Source of the DNA: Dasyornis broadbenti | Taxonomy: Eukaryota > Chordata > Aves > Passeriformes > Dasyornithidae | Direction of reading: 5' to 3' | DNA length: 64,000 nt | Assembly: GCA_013397935.1 (NCBI GenBank) | Contig: VZRN01011463.1 | Location: forward strand, 673,157-737,156 | Shown: in pieces, positions 11,801 to 23,800 of the stretch | How the letters are laid out: each line of letters starts with the position of its first letter | How positions within the stretch are numbered: the stretch's first letter is position 1 | Made by a program: the position numbers and the translations under genes | The notes under the pieces: model-generated | The model's input: only the letters and a program-made list of their open reading frames with translations | Told to the model about the DNA's origin: nothing | Databases searched by the model: none

Positions 11801-14800
11801 ACCAAAAAAATCACATCCCTTCAATGCTTCCTACTGAAGAGTAAATAATATCTATAATATTTGCACCTTCTCTTCAGCTTTAATTTAACATGCAAATGGT
11901 TGATTCAGCTTAATGGCTTGCAAAAATCACTGTACAAAGAATGAACATTTCTTTATGTTTATAAATATGTTTTCAATTGTTAAATTTTTTTTCTTCTTTT
12001 TAATAAAAATATAAGATAAAAATTGTTTACCAGAATTTCCAGTTTTACAAGCTGCAGAATCATTACTCTTCAGCTTGTCAATCTATAGCCAAGAAACCAA
12101 ATGAATTGCTACCTTTCATAGCTCCTGCAGGCTGCTGTAGTCCCAAAAGAAGACTACCTTTAACTCAATGAAAGAGTATTTATCTGAGCAACTGCCTTCA
12201 AGATTTTAGAAACATAATTAGTGGAAAGGTTAAAAAGACGACTATTGTCCCAGCAATAAGATATTTCAAAGGTAGAAGAATCTTTCATGACTAGAAAAGA
12301 CAGAACTGGTGGCTTACTGGTGGTTACCCCACCCCCATGTATTTCCCAGTGTAATGGTGACTGCAGTCATGAAAAGATCAATGACAGATAAATGGAGACA
12401 ACCTTGGCTTCGAGGATTTGCTTGGACACTTAAGAGTCAAACTTAAAGCTTAAAACTACTAAAGGAGGGATCAATTTGTTAACAAAAGATCAGATAGGAT
12501 TTTGCTGTTGTGAGGACAGAATACTAGAAAAAGAACATTTTATTTTCAATAAATCAACACACTATAGCAGAGAAGAAAGACAAGAGAGTCATAACATTTA
12601 ATTAATTTCAATTATTTCATCAACAAGAGTGGGTGTTTTTCCTAATGAAATTAGAGGGTATTGAAGAAGGAGGAATAAGTTTAGTTAGTATATTTAAAAA
12701 ATAATACAAGTCACAACATCTGGCTTTGAATCCAAATGTGTATTCCAGCTTTTGAGATTTTGATAGTATTAGCATCTGGGGTTTGGGTCCAGGACACTGT
12801 AAAGCTAGAAATCAGTCATAATCTGCAGATCCAAAGTTGTTCTGGTCCTACAACAGGATAAGCAAAACCATGCAGGAAAATTAACAATTTATCCAAACTT
12901 TAATCCAGACTAAAGGCAAGTAGGAATCCTGGAGAGTACATTTCACTGTCGCTTTCCATCTTGATCTGGAATTCAAAGTAAATAAAGCAGGTTTGACCCC
13001 AAAAAGATTTGCAGCTAGGACTGAAAGTAGAGGGGTTTTTTTGTTTTTTTTCCTAACTTGCAATTTAACAAGAAGGCTTTTATCCCAGAACAGTCAGCTC
13101 AACTGTGTGGATCAGAAAGCCTCTTTTCCTAACTCTGTGGAAAGCAATGAGAAATTTGCCCCTTATTTCAGAGTAACCAAACTTCAAACAAAATCTCTAA
13201 CATGTAAAACATAGGCCGACACCTTGATATCAGGTTATAAATTGCATGGCAGGATTGAGAATTGCCAAAGCATCAATAAAGAAAAATTTTTCTTCACAAG
13301 ATTTGGGAGAAATTTTTTAAATGGCAGAAAGGCTTAGCTCGCATTTCCTTGCCTTCTCCTCAAGTCAGTTTAACCCCCATTTTCCTAATTTCTGATTGGA
13401 CATTTTTACCGGATTCCAAACTGCACTAAAGCCCAAGGTATGGGATTTATTCAAGTTTTTCTCAACACACAAAACTACATTATCCAAGACATCTGCACAA
13501 AGACCTTCTCTTGTCTACTCTAGAGAAGATAAAACCTCAAAGGGAGTGTTACAGCAAGGCCGTCCAATAACCAGACTGAATCTCACAAGCACCCTTGTTT
13601 AGAGGGGATGCATGGGGAAGAATGACGAGCAGGAAATTAAAGCAGAAGAACCAACCACCACCATTTAAAATGAAGCCAGAGAACGGGAAATTTAAAGGAT
13701 TTTAAAATAAAATGGGCTTCCTGGATCAAAGCATTGCAAAAGGAATACAGAATTTTTAACCTTTAGGTAGCCAGTTCAAAATCCAGCTGAGGTCAGGAGA
13801 GATGAAAGGTTATCATCCTCTAACGATTTACACAAACTTAATTAAAGACTTCATCAAATTTTTTATGTCCAAGTGCACAACCCTAACTTCCACTGGAGAC
13901 AATAGCAAAACTCATATTGACTCAGTAAGGAGCCAGCCTGTAGCCATAAATAGGCATCATATCAATGACCGGAGATAAGGTTATTTTAAAAAGAAAAAAA
14001 AAAAAGGTGAATACACTCCAGATGTAAAGAGGATTTGGGATCTAGACATGCATTTCATTATTTAGTTGCAACTTAATGAGCAATCTTGCTGAGATGAAAA
14101 AACAAGCAATCAGCCAAATGGAAGTAACACCCAAACTAAAGAAAAGCAAAGAATTAGACTGTCCACAAAAGGACAAGCATCACTGAGAGGATGAGAGAGA
14201 GGAAAAAACTTAGATTGCTCGGTATAAAGTTGTACTGAATCTCTAGTGATGAGCACTTCTCCTCTCTCACAAAAAAAAAAACAAAAAAACCAAAACCAGG
14301 TCTTGATCTATGGTGCCACAGGCACAAGCAAAAAACTTGTCATATAGATGTGGTTTTCAGTTTTAAATTATGTTTCAGCTTGCAAATACAAACCTCAGGA
14401 GGAAATGCCATGACAGTATATTGATTCAGCAAGAAACACAAAGAGAGCATTGAGACTTGGATGAGCCAGAACCCTTTTGGAAAGAAATTTGTGTTCATTT
14501 ACACGTTTTTGACAAATATACAAAACCTGCAATGTGTAAGTCCCCATCTCATTTGGCTGACAAAGATTTTGCATCTAAACTCACTACACCATAAAGGCTG
14601 TGTTATGTCATGAGATCCTGATGAACAGATTTTTGCAACCTCCTGCAATCCTACTATTTACCACTTAGGTTTCTCTAATTGGAAGAGGTTATTGTGGGCT
14701 AAACCTAGAACAGGCAAAACCAAGGAGGAGGAACCAAAGGACACAATGTATTTAATAGAAAACTGAAGAACTTGGGAATCAAGGCGTCGCTTTAAAAATC

Positions 14801-17756
14801 TTCTTTCGGTGCATTAATATATTTGTGTTTGCTGCTGGAATTACTTGAAAGCCTCATCTAAGCGGTGCCACAGCAAAGAAGAAGGAGTAAAAGAAGAATA
14901 GGGGTAAGAATTGAAAATCTGGCTTTTGAAAAAATGCAACATTCAGATTCCTACCCACCACTAAAGGTCCTTCTGCACTCCGTGGGAAACTATACCTTTC
15001 TTCCCCTTGGATTTCCCTGTGTGGTTAAATGACAAATGGCATACTTTAAAACTCTTATCACTGGCTCAAATTGAAGCAAAGATATTCTTAAAGGCTCACA
15101 GAAGTAAGAGCTACACACAGACCTGTAACATTTCCCCAATAATTTTGCATAATGACAGCATTTTCTTGAATACAAACTTGAGTGTTCAAGATAAAACTGA
15201 GTCCTCTACTGATTTTGCCTGAGGATTTATCCTTCACAGGAAACCTGAACATTCTGGAATTTGCCCCAAATAGAAAGGAAAACACATTGAAAGCAATTTC
15301 ACAGCAACTTAGAAGTTTAAAAAAAAAAAAAAAAAATTAAAGTACTTGTTTCTACATTTTCATTTTGAAATCTGAGGTTATCTTATCAAAATGCTGAAAT
15401 TAAGAAACTGAACTTTACATTTTAACAACCATGGTTACAGATATTTGTATTTTTTGCTTTTTCCTTGTAAAATTCTAAGGGGATGAGCACATATTTTTGT
15501 TGAAAAACAACTCTTTATTAAACACCATACATCAATGGAAAAATATTTCACCAAAGAATTGCACCAATCTGCCCCAACCAGCTGTTCTTTCATAGACAGG
15601 AAAGAAAAAAAACCAAACAGCTTCGTTGGTAGAAACCTTGAAAATATGAAAATGTAAACTAAAATATCTTTTTAATTATGCATTAATGTTAGAAACTAAA
15701 ATATGTGTTGTCATTTATATGCTGAACTGTTTACAATATTTGTCTTTCCTGAGCATCTGAAGACCTCTTGAGAAAGCAATGGGGGAAAACCAGAAAACAG
15801 GGCTTCATTCCCAGCATTCCTTTAAGTTTTGTGCAGCAGATAACACAGACTTAGATGTGTAAAATCTCCCTAGAATCACTAAGTTTTGATAATTTTCTAT
15901 GGAAGTAACAGGTCATAGTGGCATGATCATCTGATGTGACATTTACATCACAGCATGGGCTTCAGCCATGGTAGCTGAAGGACACCAGAGTTGAATCCTC
16001 TCAAGATTTATGGCATCAGCAGAACCTAGATGTAGCTTGGGATGCTGTTCACCCTATACAGCCCAGTAACCAATTATCCAACAGCCAATAAATGGAAGAA
16101 TCCACTAAAATTCCTCAGATAAGACCCTATAACTTCTCTATCTGAAGAACTCCTGAAGCTTCCTGATTCCATTTCCCTTAGCCTTAAATGCAGAGAACAA
16201 CAGTAACTGCTCCAAAGGCTTAAAACCCATAGGTTAGTACCAGAAAAAATAAAGCACTGTAGAGACAAAAAGTCTTATATCTTTTCCAGTGCAGATGAGT
16301 CCTGAATGGTTGCTGTGATTTGGTACTTCTTCATAGATAAGTCTCTCTTCTGTTGTCTTTCTGACCGGCCGCAGTCAGTTCATTTATCAAACTAATTGCT
16401 TTAAAGACAGACATTCTTAGGCAATCTGTTCCCTCTCCATATTTCCCATTACAGTCATTGAAAGTTATGTATGCAGATGAAAATGATAACAGACCTCTTG
16501 TGCTCTCAGAATATTCCTTTTTAAACAAACACTGGGAACTCCAACAGCAAACATGGCTGAATCCAGTCCAATCTGACAGTTCTCTGAGTAAGAAAATACA
16601 ATAGCCATAGTACTGTCAAATAAGCGATTCCAGTCTGTTGTTTACCCAAAAAGTTTGAGAGCTGATTAAACAGTCAGCTTACAGTCTAGGAACACGTTCA
16701 GCAATGGCACCTGTGTGCCAACTGAAGACAAATATTGTCACCATCACCAGATCCTACAAACAGTTCCCACCTTCCTTCTCTCTGCTAATAAGAGATAAAA
16801 ATTAATGTGACGTGAACAAGTGTGAAGAAATGCTGGACTTACACACATGCAATTCACGCCAAACTACCTGGAAAAAGTTAAGTAAGAATGCATTCTATGC
16901 AAGACAGCAAGTGATGTATATAATCTTTTCAAGTGAAATATAACCAGTATTTGGGCTTTTGGAAAGTACTCTCTGTCCTAGCCCTTAGCCTGCAAGTTTC
17001 ATTGTAAAAGGGAGTGGACATTATAATTGCCACCACATTGGGAACCCACCTGTTTTGTCCTTAGGTGTTGCAAACCATCACTTTGTCATTGTGGACACCC
17101 TACTCCTTGACCGGACACTTGCACCTGCCTGCTTGGGATACATATCTACCCTCCCTTACCCAGGGACCACATCTCCATTCACAGCAGACAGAGCAATCTC
17201 TTGCATTTCTATTGCTCCCTTGGCACAGGATGGAGCAATCAGGGCTTGTGGCTTTCAAGGGGGATTACAAATGCTCTGAGTAAAGGAAACCATGTAACAA
17301 GATCTTCCTTCTGCTTTCCCTGCTTTTTATGGCTTGTTATTCCTTACAAACAAGGAAACAAACAAGTGCTGAAGTCTTTGAAAAGGATATTTGCCATACA
17401 TGTTGGATGGCCATCTCTGCTGTGGGGCTCATTTATGGACATGATAACAACACAGACCTAAAATCGCCTAAACGTGTAAGATTACAATACTGCATTGCTC
17501 ACAAATAAAATACAAAAAGGGACACTAAGTCTCATAGTATTATTACTAAAATGTTCAAGTGGTATGTTAATAAATAGCAGTAGATGAAGGAATGCATTCC
17601 CTCAGAAGCTAAAACATTTGTCAAGGTGTATATGCATCTAAACAAAAGATTCATCTGCAGGTATAAAAGAACATGTGCTTTTTCAACTCGTTCCAAAAGA
17701 TCGAAATACATTTCCAGCAATATGAAAATGAAATGTTGTGCCATATTTAAAACAAA
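8868..17756. other. Non-coding AT-rich region, no gene recognised
   Basis: About 9 kb without a supportable gene. It contains short A-runs (13985-14000, 14271-14290, 15319-15336), an octamer-like ATGCAAAT near 11890 and several AT-rich homeodomain-like words near 12600. No CR1 or other repeat family was recognised, and open frames stay at or below 75 codons except for overlapping ones near 17.06-17.46 kb (to 86 codons), which match no known protein. Confidence 0.65.
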
Positions 17757-17877
17757 CAACAACAACAACAAAAAAAAACTCAAAAACAAACAACAACAAA
17801 AAAAAAACAAAAACAAAAAACCAAAACCACCAACAAAAACCCAAACCAAACAACAAAACCAAAAAAGCCCAAAGTAA
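17757..17877 (+). repeat. (AAC)n / A-C-rich low-complexity tract
   Basis: The tract is built almost entirely of A and C, starting with perfect AAC units and decaying into variable A-runs broken by C or CC. Open frames on both strands here (Asn/Lys-rich on plus, Phe/Val/Leu-rich on minus) are artefacts of the composition. There is no flanking gene. Confidence 0.92.
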
Positions 17878-18880
17878 AAATCCCACCTAATTATTCCAGT
17901 CACAGATTTTGGTACCACTCAAAACAGTTCAACACTACCAATATTTTGTTGCATTCCTGTATACTTTGTAGGCACTACAATGAGACAATCTAGTCCTCTT
18001 TAGTATTTTAAGCTTTCAGCTGATGTCTAGTGATATCAGTAGAAGAAATTCAGCTACTTTCTGTGACCCTTGAGATAGTATGGAGATATCTATATGCATG
18101 AATATGCCAGTAAAATAAATCCTTAAGGACTTGTACAGTGTTAGAAAAATTTACTTGGGGTCCAGAGAATGCTATGAAGTGGAATTATCAGTGCCATTCT
18201 GTAATAAGCATAAGTAAATACCTGGAAATAAGGGTCAAGTGGTGAAAAAAAATACTATTTTTCAAGAAGTTCTAGAGGTTCTTTAGAAGTTCATAATTAA
18301 GCTAAAAAGGCATCTGATTTAAAAAAAAAAAAAAATCAACTATCTCATGCATTCATAGTATTTTCCCCATGCTGCATGCAATTGAATTCACTCCAGTTCA
18401 TGTGTGAACACAATATTTTTATTGGCAAGTCCCCTTTCCGATAACCAGATTTATATCATCATTAAGCAGCACATCAAACAATCAGATCACTGTGGCTTCA
18501 CTCCTGTCTCGTTGTGACTGATAGATCCCCTTACATGATACTTTTCAGACACTGAACAACTCAGTCATTTTGGTGTCTTTATATGAGCTTTGACGATGTG
18601 ACCAAGTTGCTGACAGCTTGCTTGTGCTAAACTGCAGCTCAGCTTTGAGTCTGCTGGTGTAGACTCCGTTCTGCTCCAAAATTCAAGAAAACAGCAGGAG
18701 CCATTCAAACACTAACATACCTTCAGTGAGAAGTGTCACTGTCACCTCACTTATATTTACTTTCTTCATCACACATGTGCTACAGTGTTCTTTTCCTGTT
18801 GTGCCACTTAGTTCTGCAGTGAAACTTCAATCTACCCTGCAAGGCAGCTCCCATTTTTTTTATTACTGTGGCTATTGCCA
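17878..18880. other. Non-coding, nothing recognised
   Basis: A plain AT-rich kilobase between the low-complexity tract and the CR1 element. A possible splice donor on the minus strand (AAG|GTATGT, about 18717-18724) has no attached open frame or acceptor and is not called as an exon. Confidence 0.6.
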
Positions 18881-18884
18881 TAAA

Positions 18885-20400
18885 AGAAAATAAAAAGTGT
18901 TTCTGTAGATACATCAGCAACAAAAAGAGGGCTAAGGATCTCCATCCTTTACTGGATACAGAGTGACAAAGCTTGAGAAAAAGGCTGAGGTACTTCATAC
19001 CTTTTTTTGCCTCGGTCTTTAATAGTTAATAACGTTTGTTCTGTGGGTACCCAGCCCTCTGAGCTGGAGAACAGAGATAGGGAGCAGAATGAAGCCCCCA
19101 TAGTCCTGGGAGGAAAGGTCAGAAACCTGATACACATCTTAGACACACTCAAGCCTATGGAGCTGGATAGGATCCGCCCAAGGGTGCTGAGGGATCTGGC
19201 GGAAGTTCTCACCAAATCACTTCCTATCTTTAACAAGAGTCTTGTCTAACAAGGGGAAAGGTACAGATGTTGTTTACCTGAACTATACTAAATATTTCCA
19301 CAGCATTCTCCTGGAGAAACTGGGTGCTCATAGCTTGGTCAGGTGCACTGCACTGTTAACTATGTTAAAAACTGGCTGGGTGTCTGGGCCCAGAGGGCGT
19401 TGGTAAATGGAATTATATCCAGCTGGCAGATAATCACTAGTGGGGTTCCCCAGGATTCGATATTGGGGTCAGCCCTGTTTAAGACCTTTATTGATGATCA
19501 GGATGAGGGGATCAAGTGCACCCCCAGTCAGTTTGCAAACAGCACTAATTTGGACGAGAGTGTTGATCTGCTGGAAGGTGGGAAGGCTCTGAAGGGGGTT
19601 CTGAACAGGTTGCATCCATGGCCCAAAGCCATTTGGATGAAGTTCAACAAGGTGAAGGGTTTAACAAGGGTCCTGCCCTGGGTCTCAACAACACCATGCA
19701 AAAAACTACAGGCTTGAGGCAGAGCGGCTGGAAAACTGCCCTGCAATAAAGGGATCTGGGAGCACTGGTTGACAGCAGCTGAACATGAGCCAGTGTGTTC
19801 CCAGGTGGCCAAGACCACCAATAACATCCTTGCCTGTATCAGCAATAGTGTGTCCAGCAGACCAGGGCAGTGATTGCCCCTCTATACGTGCAACACCTCG
19901 AGTTCTATGTCCAGTACTGGGAGCCTCACTGCAAGAAGGACATTGAGGTGCTGGAGCATGTCTGGAGAAGGGCAGTGGGGCCAGCCTCTGGAGTCCAAGT
20001 CTTGTGAGGAGCATCTGAGGAAGTTGGGGTTGCTTAGCCTGGACCAAAGGAGGCTCAGGGGAGACCATGTCACTCTCTACAGCTACCTGAAAGGAGCTTT
20101 TAGTGAGGTGGGGGTCAGTCTTTCTTCAACAAGAAACAGGACAAAAGAAAACAGCCTCAAGATGCACTAGGGCAAGTTTAGATTGGATATTAGGAAAAAT
20201 CTCTTTGCAGAAAGAGTGATTAAGTGTTGGAAGAGGCTGCACAAGGAAGTTATGGAGTTATCAACCCTGCAAGTGTTTAAAAGAAACGTAGAGGTGGCAC
20301 TTAGGGAAATGGTTCAGTGGTAGACTTGACTGTGCTGGGTTAATGGTTTGACTCAAAAATCTTAAAGGTCTTTTCCTACTTAAACAATTCTGTAATTATT
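18885..20400 (+). mobile_element. CR1 LINE, 5'-truncated and internally deleted
   Basis: This is a non-LTR retrotransposon of the chicken-repeat-1 family. CR1 normally encodes an endonuclease/reverse transcriptase in ORF2 and inserts by target-primed reverse transcription. The copy begins in the linker before the reverse transcriptase (KKCFCRYISNKK from 18892) and runs through the RT and C-terminal region to a CR1-type 3' tail (CTTAAAGGTCTTTTCC at about 20361-20376, then a decayed octamer). Several hundred bases of the RT are missing between about 19250 and 19262, where the text jumps to the motif-A region. Frame changes occur near 18960, 19250, 19340 and after 19717. The broken 3' octamers and many stops indicate an old copy. 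Confidence 0.96.
18892..20330 (+). pseudogene. CR1 ORF2 reverse transcriptase remnant
   Basis: Decayed coding part of the CR1 above. Recognisable blocks are the pre-RT segment (19007-19249), the motif-A region (YLNYTKYF from 19275, with Asn where the catalytic Asp is expected), motif B (SGVPQD at 19439-19456) and motif C (FANS at 19532-19543 in place of FADD). Both catalytic aspartate positions are therefore lost. Downstream CR1-typical text continues (LRKLGLLSLDQRRLRGDH and following, about 20010-20110) in the frame of the 19874-20170 segment. The pieces lie in at least two reading frames with stops between them, so no functional protein can be made. Loss of the aspartates and the internal deletion rule out autonomous activity. 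Confidence 0.93.
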
Positions 20401-20665
20401 TTGGTCATTTTATTCCACCCATTTCATTCTCTGAGACATGCAGGTTAGTTTAGACCTGGAAAGCAGGATTTTCCTTCTTAGTTACATATAAGAATTCTAG
20501 CACAATTATAAATTAATGTTTTGGGGGGAATGTCTAACCTTACAATGGTCCTTATAAATAATTCTAAAATATTTTCCTGTAAGTTTTTTCACACAGGACC
20601 AGACATGTTGCAGGGGCATTCTTAAATATTTATAAGTTATTCCAAAGAGATAAAAAAAGAAAAAA

Positions 20666-20878
20666 ACTGAAACCATCCCAAATGTTCCCATGCATTTTTG
20701 AGTCTACTAAAAATTCTTGAGATTCTCCCAGAAAACAGTGTTCTACCAATGCAGGGTCATGGTCTTTGGCCTCTGTATTGCCCCAAGCATATTTACCATT
20801 ATTATAAGACCTGTCATTCATCTCTTTAGATCTCTGACAGAAAAAAAAAATGTTTTGGTGTTTTATCTAGTTAGACAA
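20666..20878 (+). pseudogene. DIRS/Ty3-type reverse transcriptase fragment
   Basis: About 65 residues read through the finger and palm region of a second, unrelated reverse transcriptase. In order: a VPMH block (20684-20695), KFLRF (20711-20725), YQCRVMVFGLCIAPSIFT (20744-20797), RPVIHLFRS, then NVLVFYLVR ending near 20875. The pattern FGL-x-x-AP-x-x-FT followed by an RPV/LRS-like helix is that of DIRS-like and Ty3-like retrotransposons and is quite different from CR1. Where the catalytic Y-x-D-D should be, the text reads YLVR (20864-20875). In-frame stops lie at 20699-20701 and 20708-20710. No integrase, tyrosine recombinase, RNase H or LTR was recognised on either side, so this is an isolated dead fossil. 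Family assignment within DIRS versus Ty3 is tentative. Confidence 0.6.
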
Positions 20879-23800
20879 TATCTTGATGCAGAAACAAGCA
20901 CTCCCAAGCCTGTGTGTCAGCCACAGAACATCTGTGCTTTTGTGCTGGTGATTGTGTGACACTTTTAATACAGAAAGAAAAACTTCTTCCAACTTTCTCA
21001 GCAAAGATGTTTTAAATGCATCGTAAAAATATAGTGAATATGACATCCTTAATGTCCCTGGTGCTAAAGGAAACCTGTGCACAGCACATAATGAGATAAT
21101 ATATTCATTGTACAAACAATTTTTCAGTATTTCTAGTTTATCAGAGGATTATCAGATGTACAATTTTCTTTTCTTTTTTTTTTTTTTTTTTTTTGAAGGA
21201 GTAACTGTTTTAGTTTTGTGTGCTTTAAGGCAATGTTTTTTTGACAGGCTTTCTAAACATTTCTGCAGTGTAATTAACCAATACAGTACATGTAAAATAC
21301 CAGTCATGTCCAAGCCCAGACTTTTTTCTTCAGACATACATCAATTAGTTAGTTACTTGGCTGGATGTTCACTTTCTGTAGCGAAACATACAGGAACCCT
21401 AGCTATGTTTTTTGAAGTAAACTGAGTTACTTTAGTCTTAAAGTCCACTCATAATTCTTAAAATTTGCATATATTCTTACAAGCATAAAGAAAGTATTCA
21501 AGTCTAGAAATGAACCTCTTAATTCAAACCCATTGGTGTTTTATTTCTCTTGGGCTTTCAGTCCTGAGGCCATAAGCCTGCCATGAGCTCTGACAACATA
21601 AAGCTGATTTGTGAAACTGTAGGTTGTTCCCTGGATAAATCAAAGCCGAAAGTCTTTTCCTGAAGGCTGTAATGAAGGAGACAGAAAATATGGATACACT
21701 CCTTTCTCTTCCCCACCTTATCACCAAGATAGCTCTGCCCACACTTCAAGATCACAAGATAGGAAAATTACTAACACCTTCAACTTTCCTATCTATCCAC
21801 TGGATTTTAGCACCAATATAATCAGAGCAGCAAAATATAAGGAGGTTAATCCAGGGATGTAGGAGAAATTATGTTCATTTACTCATTTACCTGGAAGTAA
21901 CCTCATGGCCACTAGGACAAGCTGAATCAGTCTCTGGGATTTAGCCATGAACTCATGGGAGATTGCACATGGTGACTCCTTATCCCAAATTCAGCTACAG
22001 AACTTCCATCAACTTCTTCCCAAGTCACCTTTAAATATTGCAATCCACCCCCTCAGAGCAGTAGAAAAGACACTTGGTAATTTTGCAGCCTGTTGGCCAA
22101 AACCTCCCATGACTGCAATGCGACTCCACACACTACCATGCCTCTGCTTGCCATTTAAGTGTTTCTGCAGCAGAAAGATGAATAAGGAGAGGAGGCCTAT
22201 GGTTTTTTTTTATTGTTGTTTGAAGGTGTGAGAGGCTAAGGAGACATCAGCTCTGGGATTATGGGATCCTAAGACATGGTGGGAAAGAGAAGGGTGGTGG
22301 TTTAGTTCTAGCAGGAAAAAGAGGCATCAGATACAATTTAAAAACATAAAAGCAAGATCATCACAAAAAGAAAACTTTCAAGCATTAAAGAGCTAAAATA
22401 GATCATTCGATCAACAGATTTCAAAATGTGATGTGAAAATCAGGCAAAGTTAGGGAATAGCAATAAGTCTGTGACAGAAAATTGACCTATCACAGATTCT
22501 GTGTAAAAATGAGAAACAGAAGCAAAACATGAAATTTGAAAGAAAAGTAAAGAAGATACAAGTTAAATGGTCTTCCAAACTAATCTTCTGTCTTTTTCTC
22601 AATACTTAAATACTGTGAGTTAAACTGTGATACTTTAAGGCATACATAAGATTAATTTTCAACCCATACATTCTTCTTTCAAAAATTACCTATTTCTCCT
22701 CAAAAGATTTTAAAAGAGTATAATTTTTGCTGATCTGATTGATCTATCACTAGAATTCTTAGAGGATGTGTGTAAGTCACTGTGTGCATACTGATCCATA
22801 AATAATGGGAAAGAGGGATCCACTCACCTCCTGTGAGCAAGCAGAGCCACATTAAGGGAACAGAGAGAAGGAGGACATGCCATTGCATCTCAGCTAAACT
22901 GTTATGCAATAGCTGGAATGATGCAAGATCAGGCTTGGAAGTGGGAGCCGGGCTTCCTATTCCCCATCCTGAGAGATGCAGAGCATTGCAGAGGTATCTG
23001 GTGAATCTCCAGGGATAAGGTTCAAGTCTTGTCACTACAAATCACCCTCTGCCAAGCAATTTGTGCAGCAGCTTATAACAGCAGTTAAACAAAGGAGTCA
23101 TGGGGCCATCCTCCGGACTGAGGGCAAGGCAGTTGCTACTGGGGAGAGGAGACTGGGAGATAAAAGCAAAGCAAACATGCCAAAGTTAATAGGGCAGAAA
23201 AGGCTCAACCTTTCTCCAATCCTGGCTGCATGGCAGGAAAAGACAGAGCGTAGGCTATGAATGGATAAATACGTGAAGGCATCTGCACGAACCAGTCACA
23301 CTGAAATCTGTCATCTTCCTTCAGTGCTTGCACAAACAGGTGGGGTTTTCAGCTGCTCTCTGGAGGCATGATACTTGCATTTGTGTCCTCAGATTTTGCA
23401 GGAGCAACTTTCTACAGACTTAATAAAGCAAATGAAAATAGATTTACACAGGGAAAGCTATATTTATAGCAGAAATGGAAACTATCTCAGGTCAGGTTGC
23501 TTTCTATTTTCATGATGTAATTACCATTAGTATTATGCAAGAAGAGATTTTTGTCTTAAGGCCTTTAAAATAAAATCTTGGAGGCTGCTAAAAATCATGG
23601 AAAAATTAAAAATATGATGCTTTGGAGAATATTAGCCTGTTTGTCCTGGGATATTCCCTAGTCACTCTAGTTATTTTTCAAAGTGCAGAATATAGTTTCA
23701 GAGCACTTGGGAGAGACTTTCCAAAAGCTGGTAACTGAGAATCAAGTTGTGATTCCAAAAAATAAAGGATGTGCCTGAGGAACTTTTACCTCAATAAAAA

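Noticed and set aside
17532..17918. Open frames of 97-128 codons on both strands
   Set aside because: They are produced by the A/C-rich low-complexity tract and have extreme Asn/Lys or Phe/Val/Leu composition.
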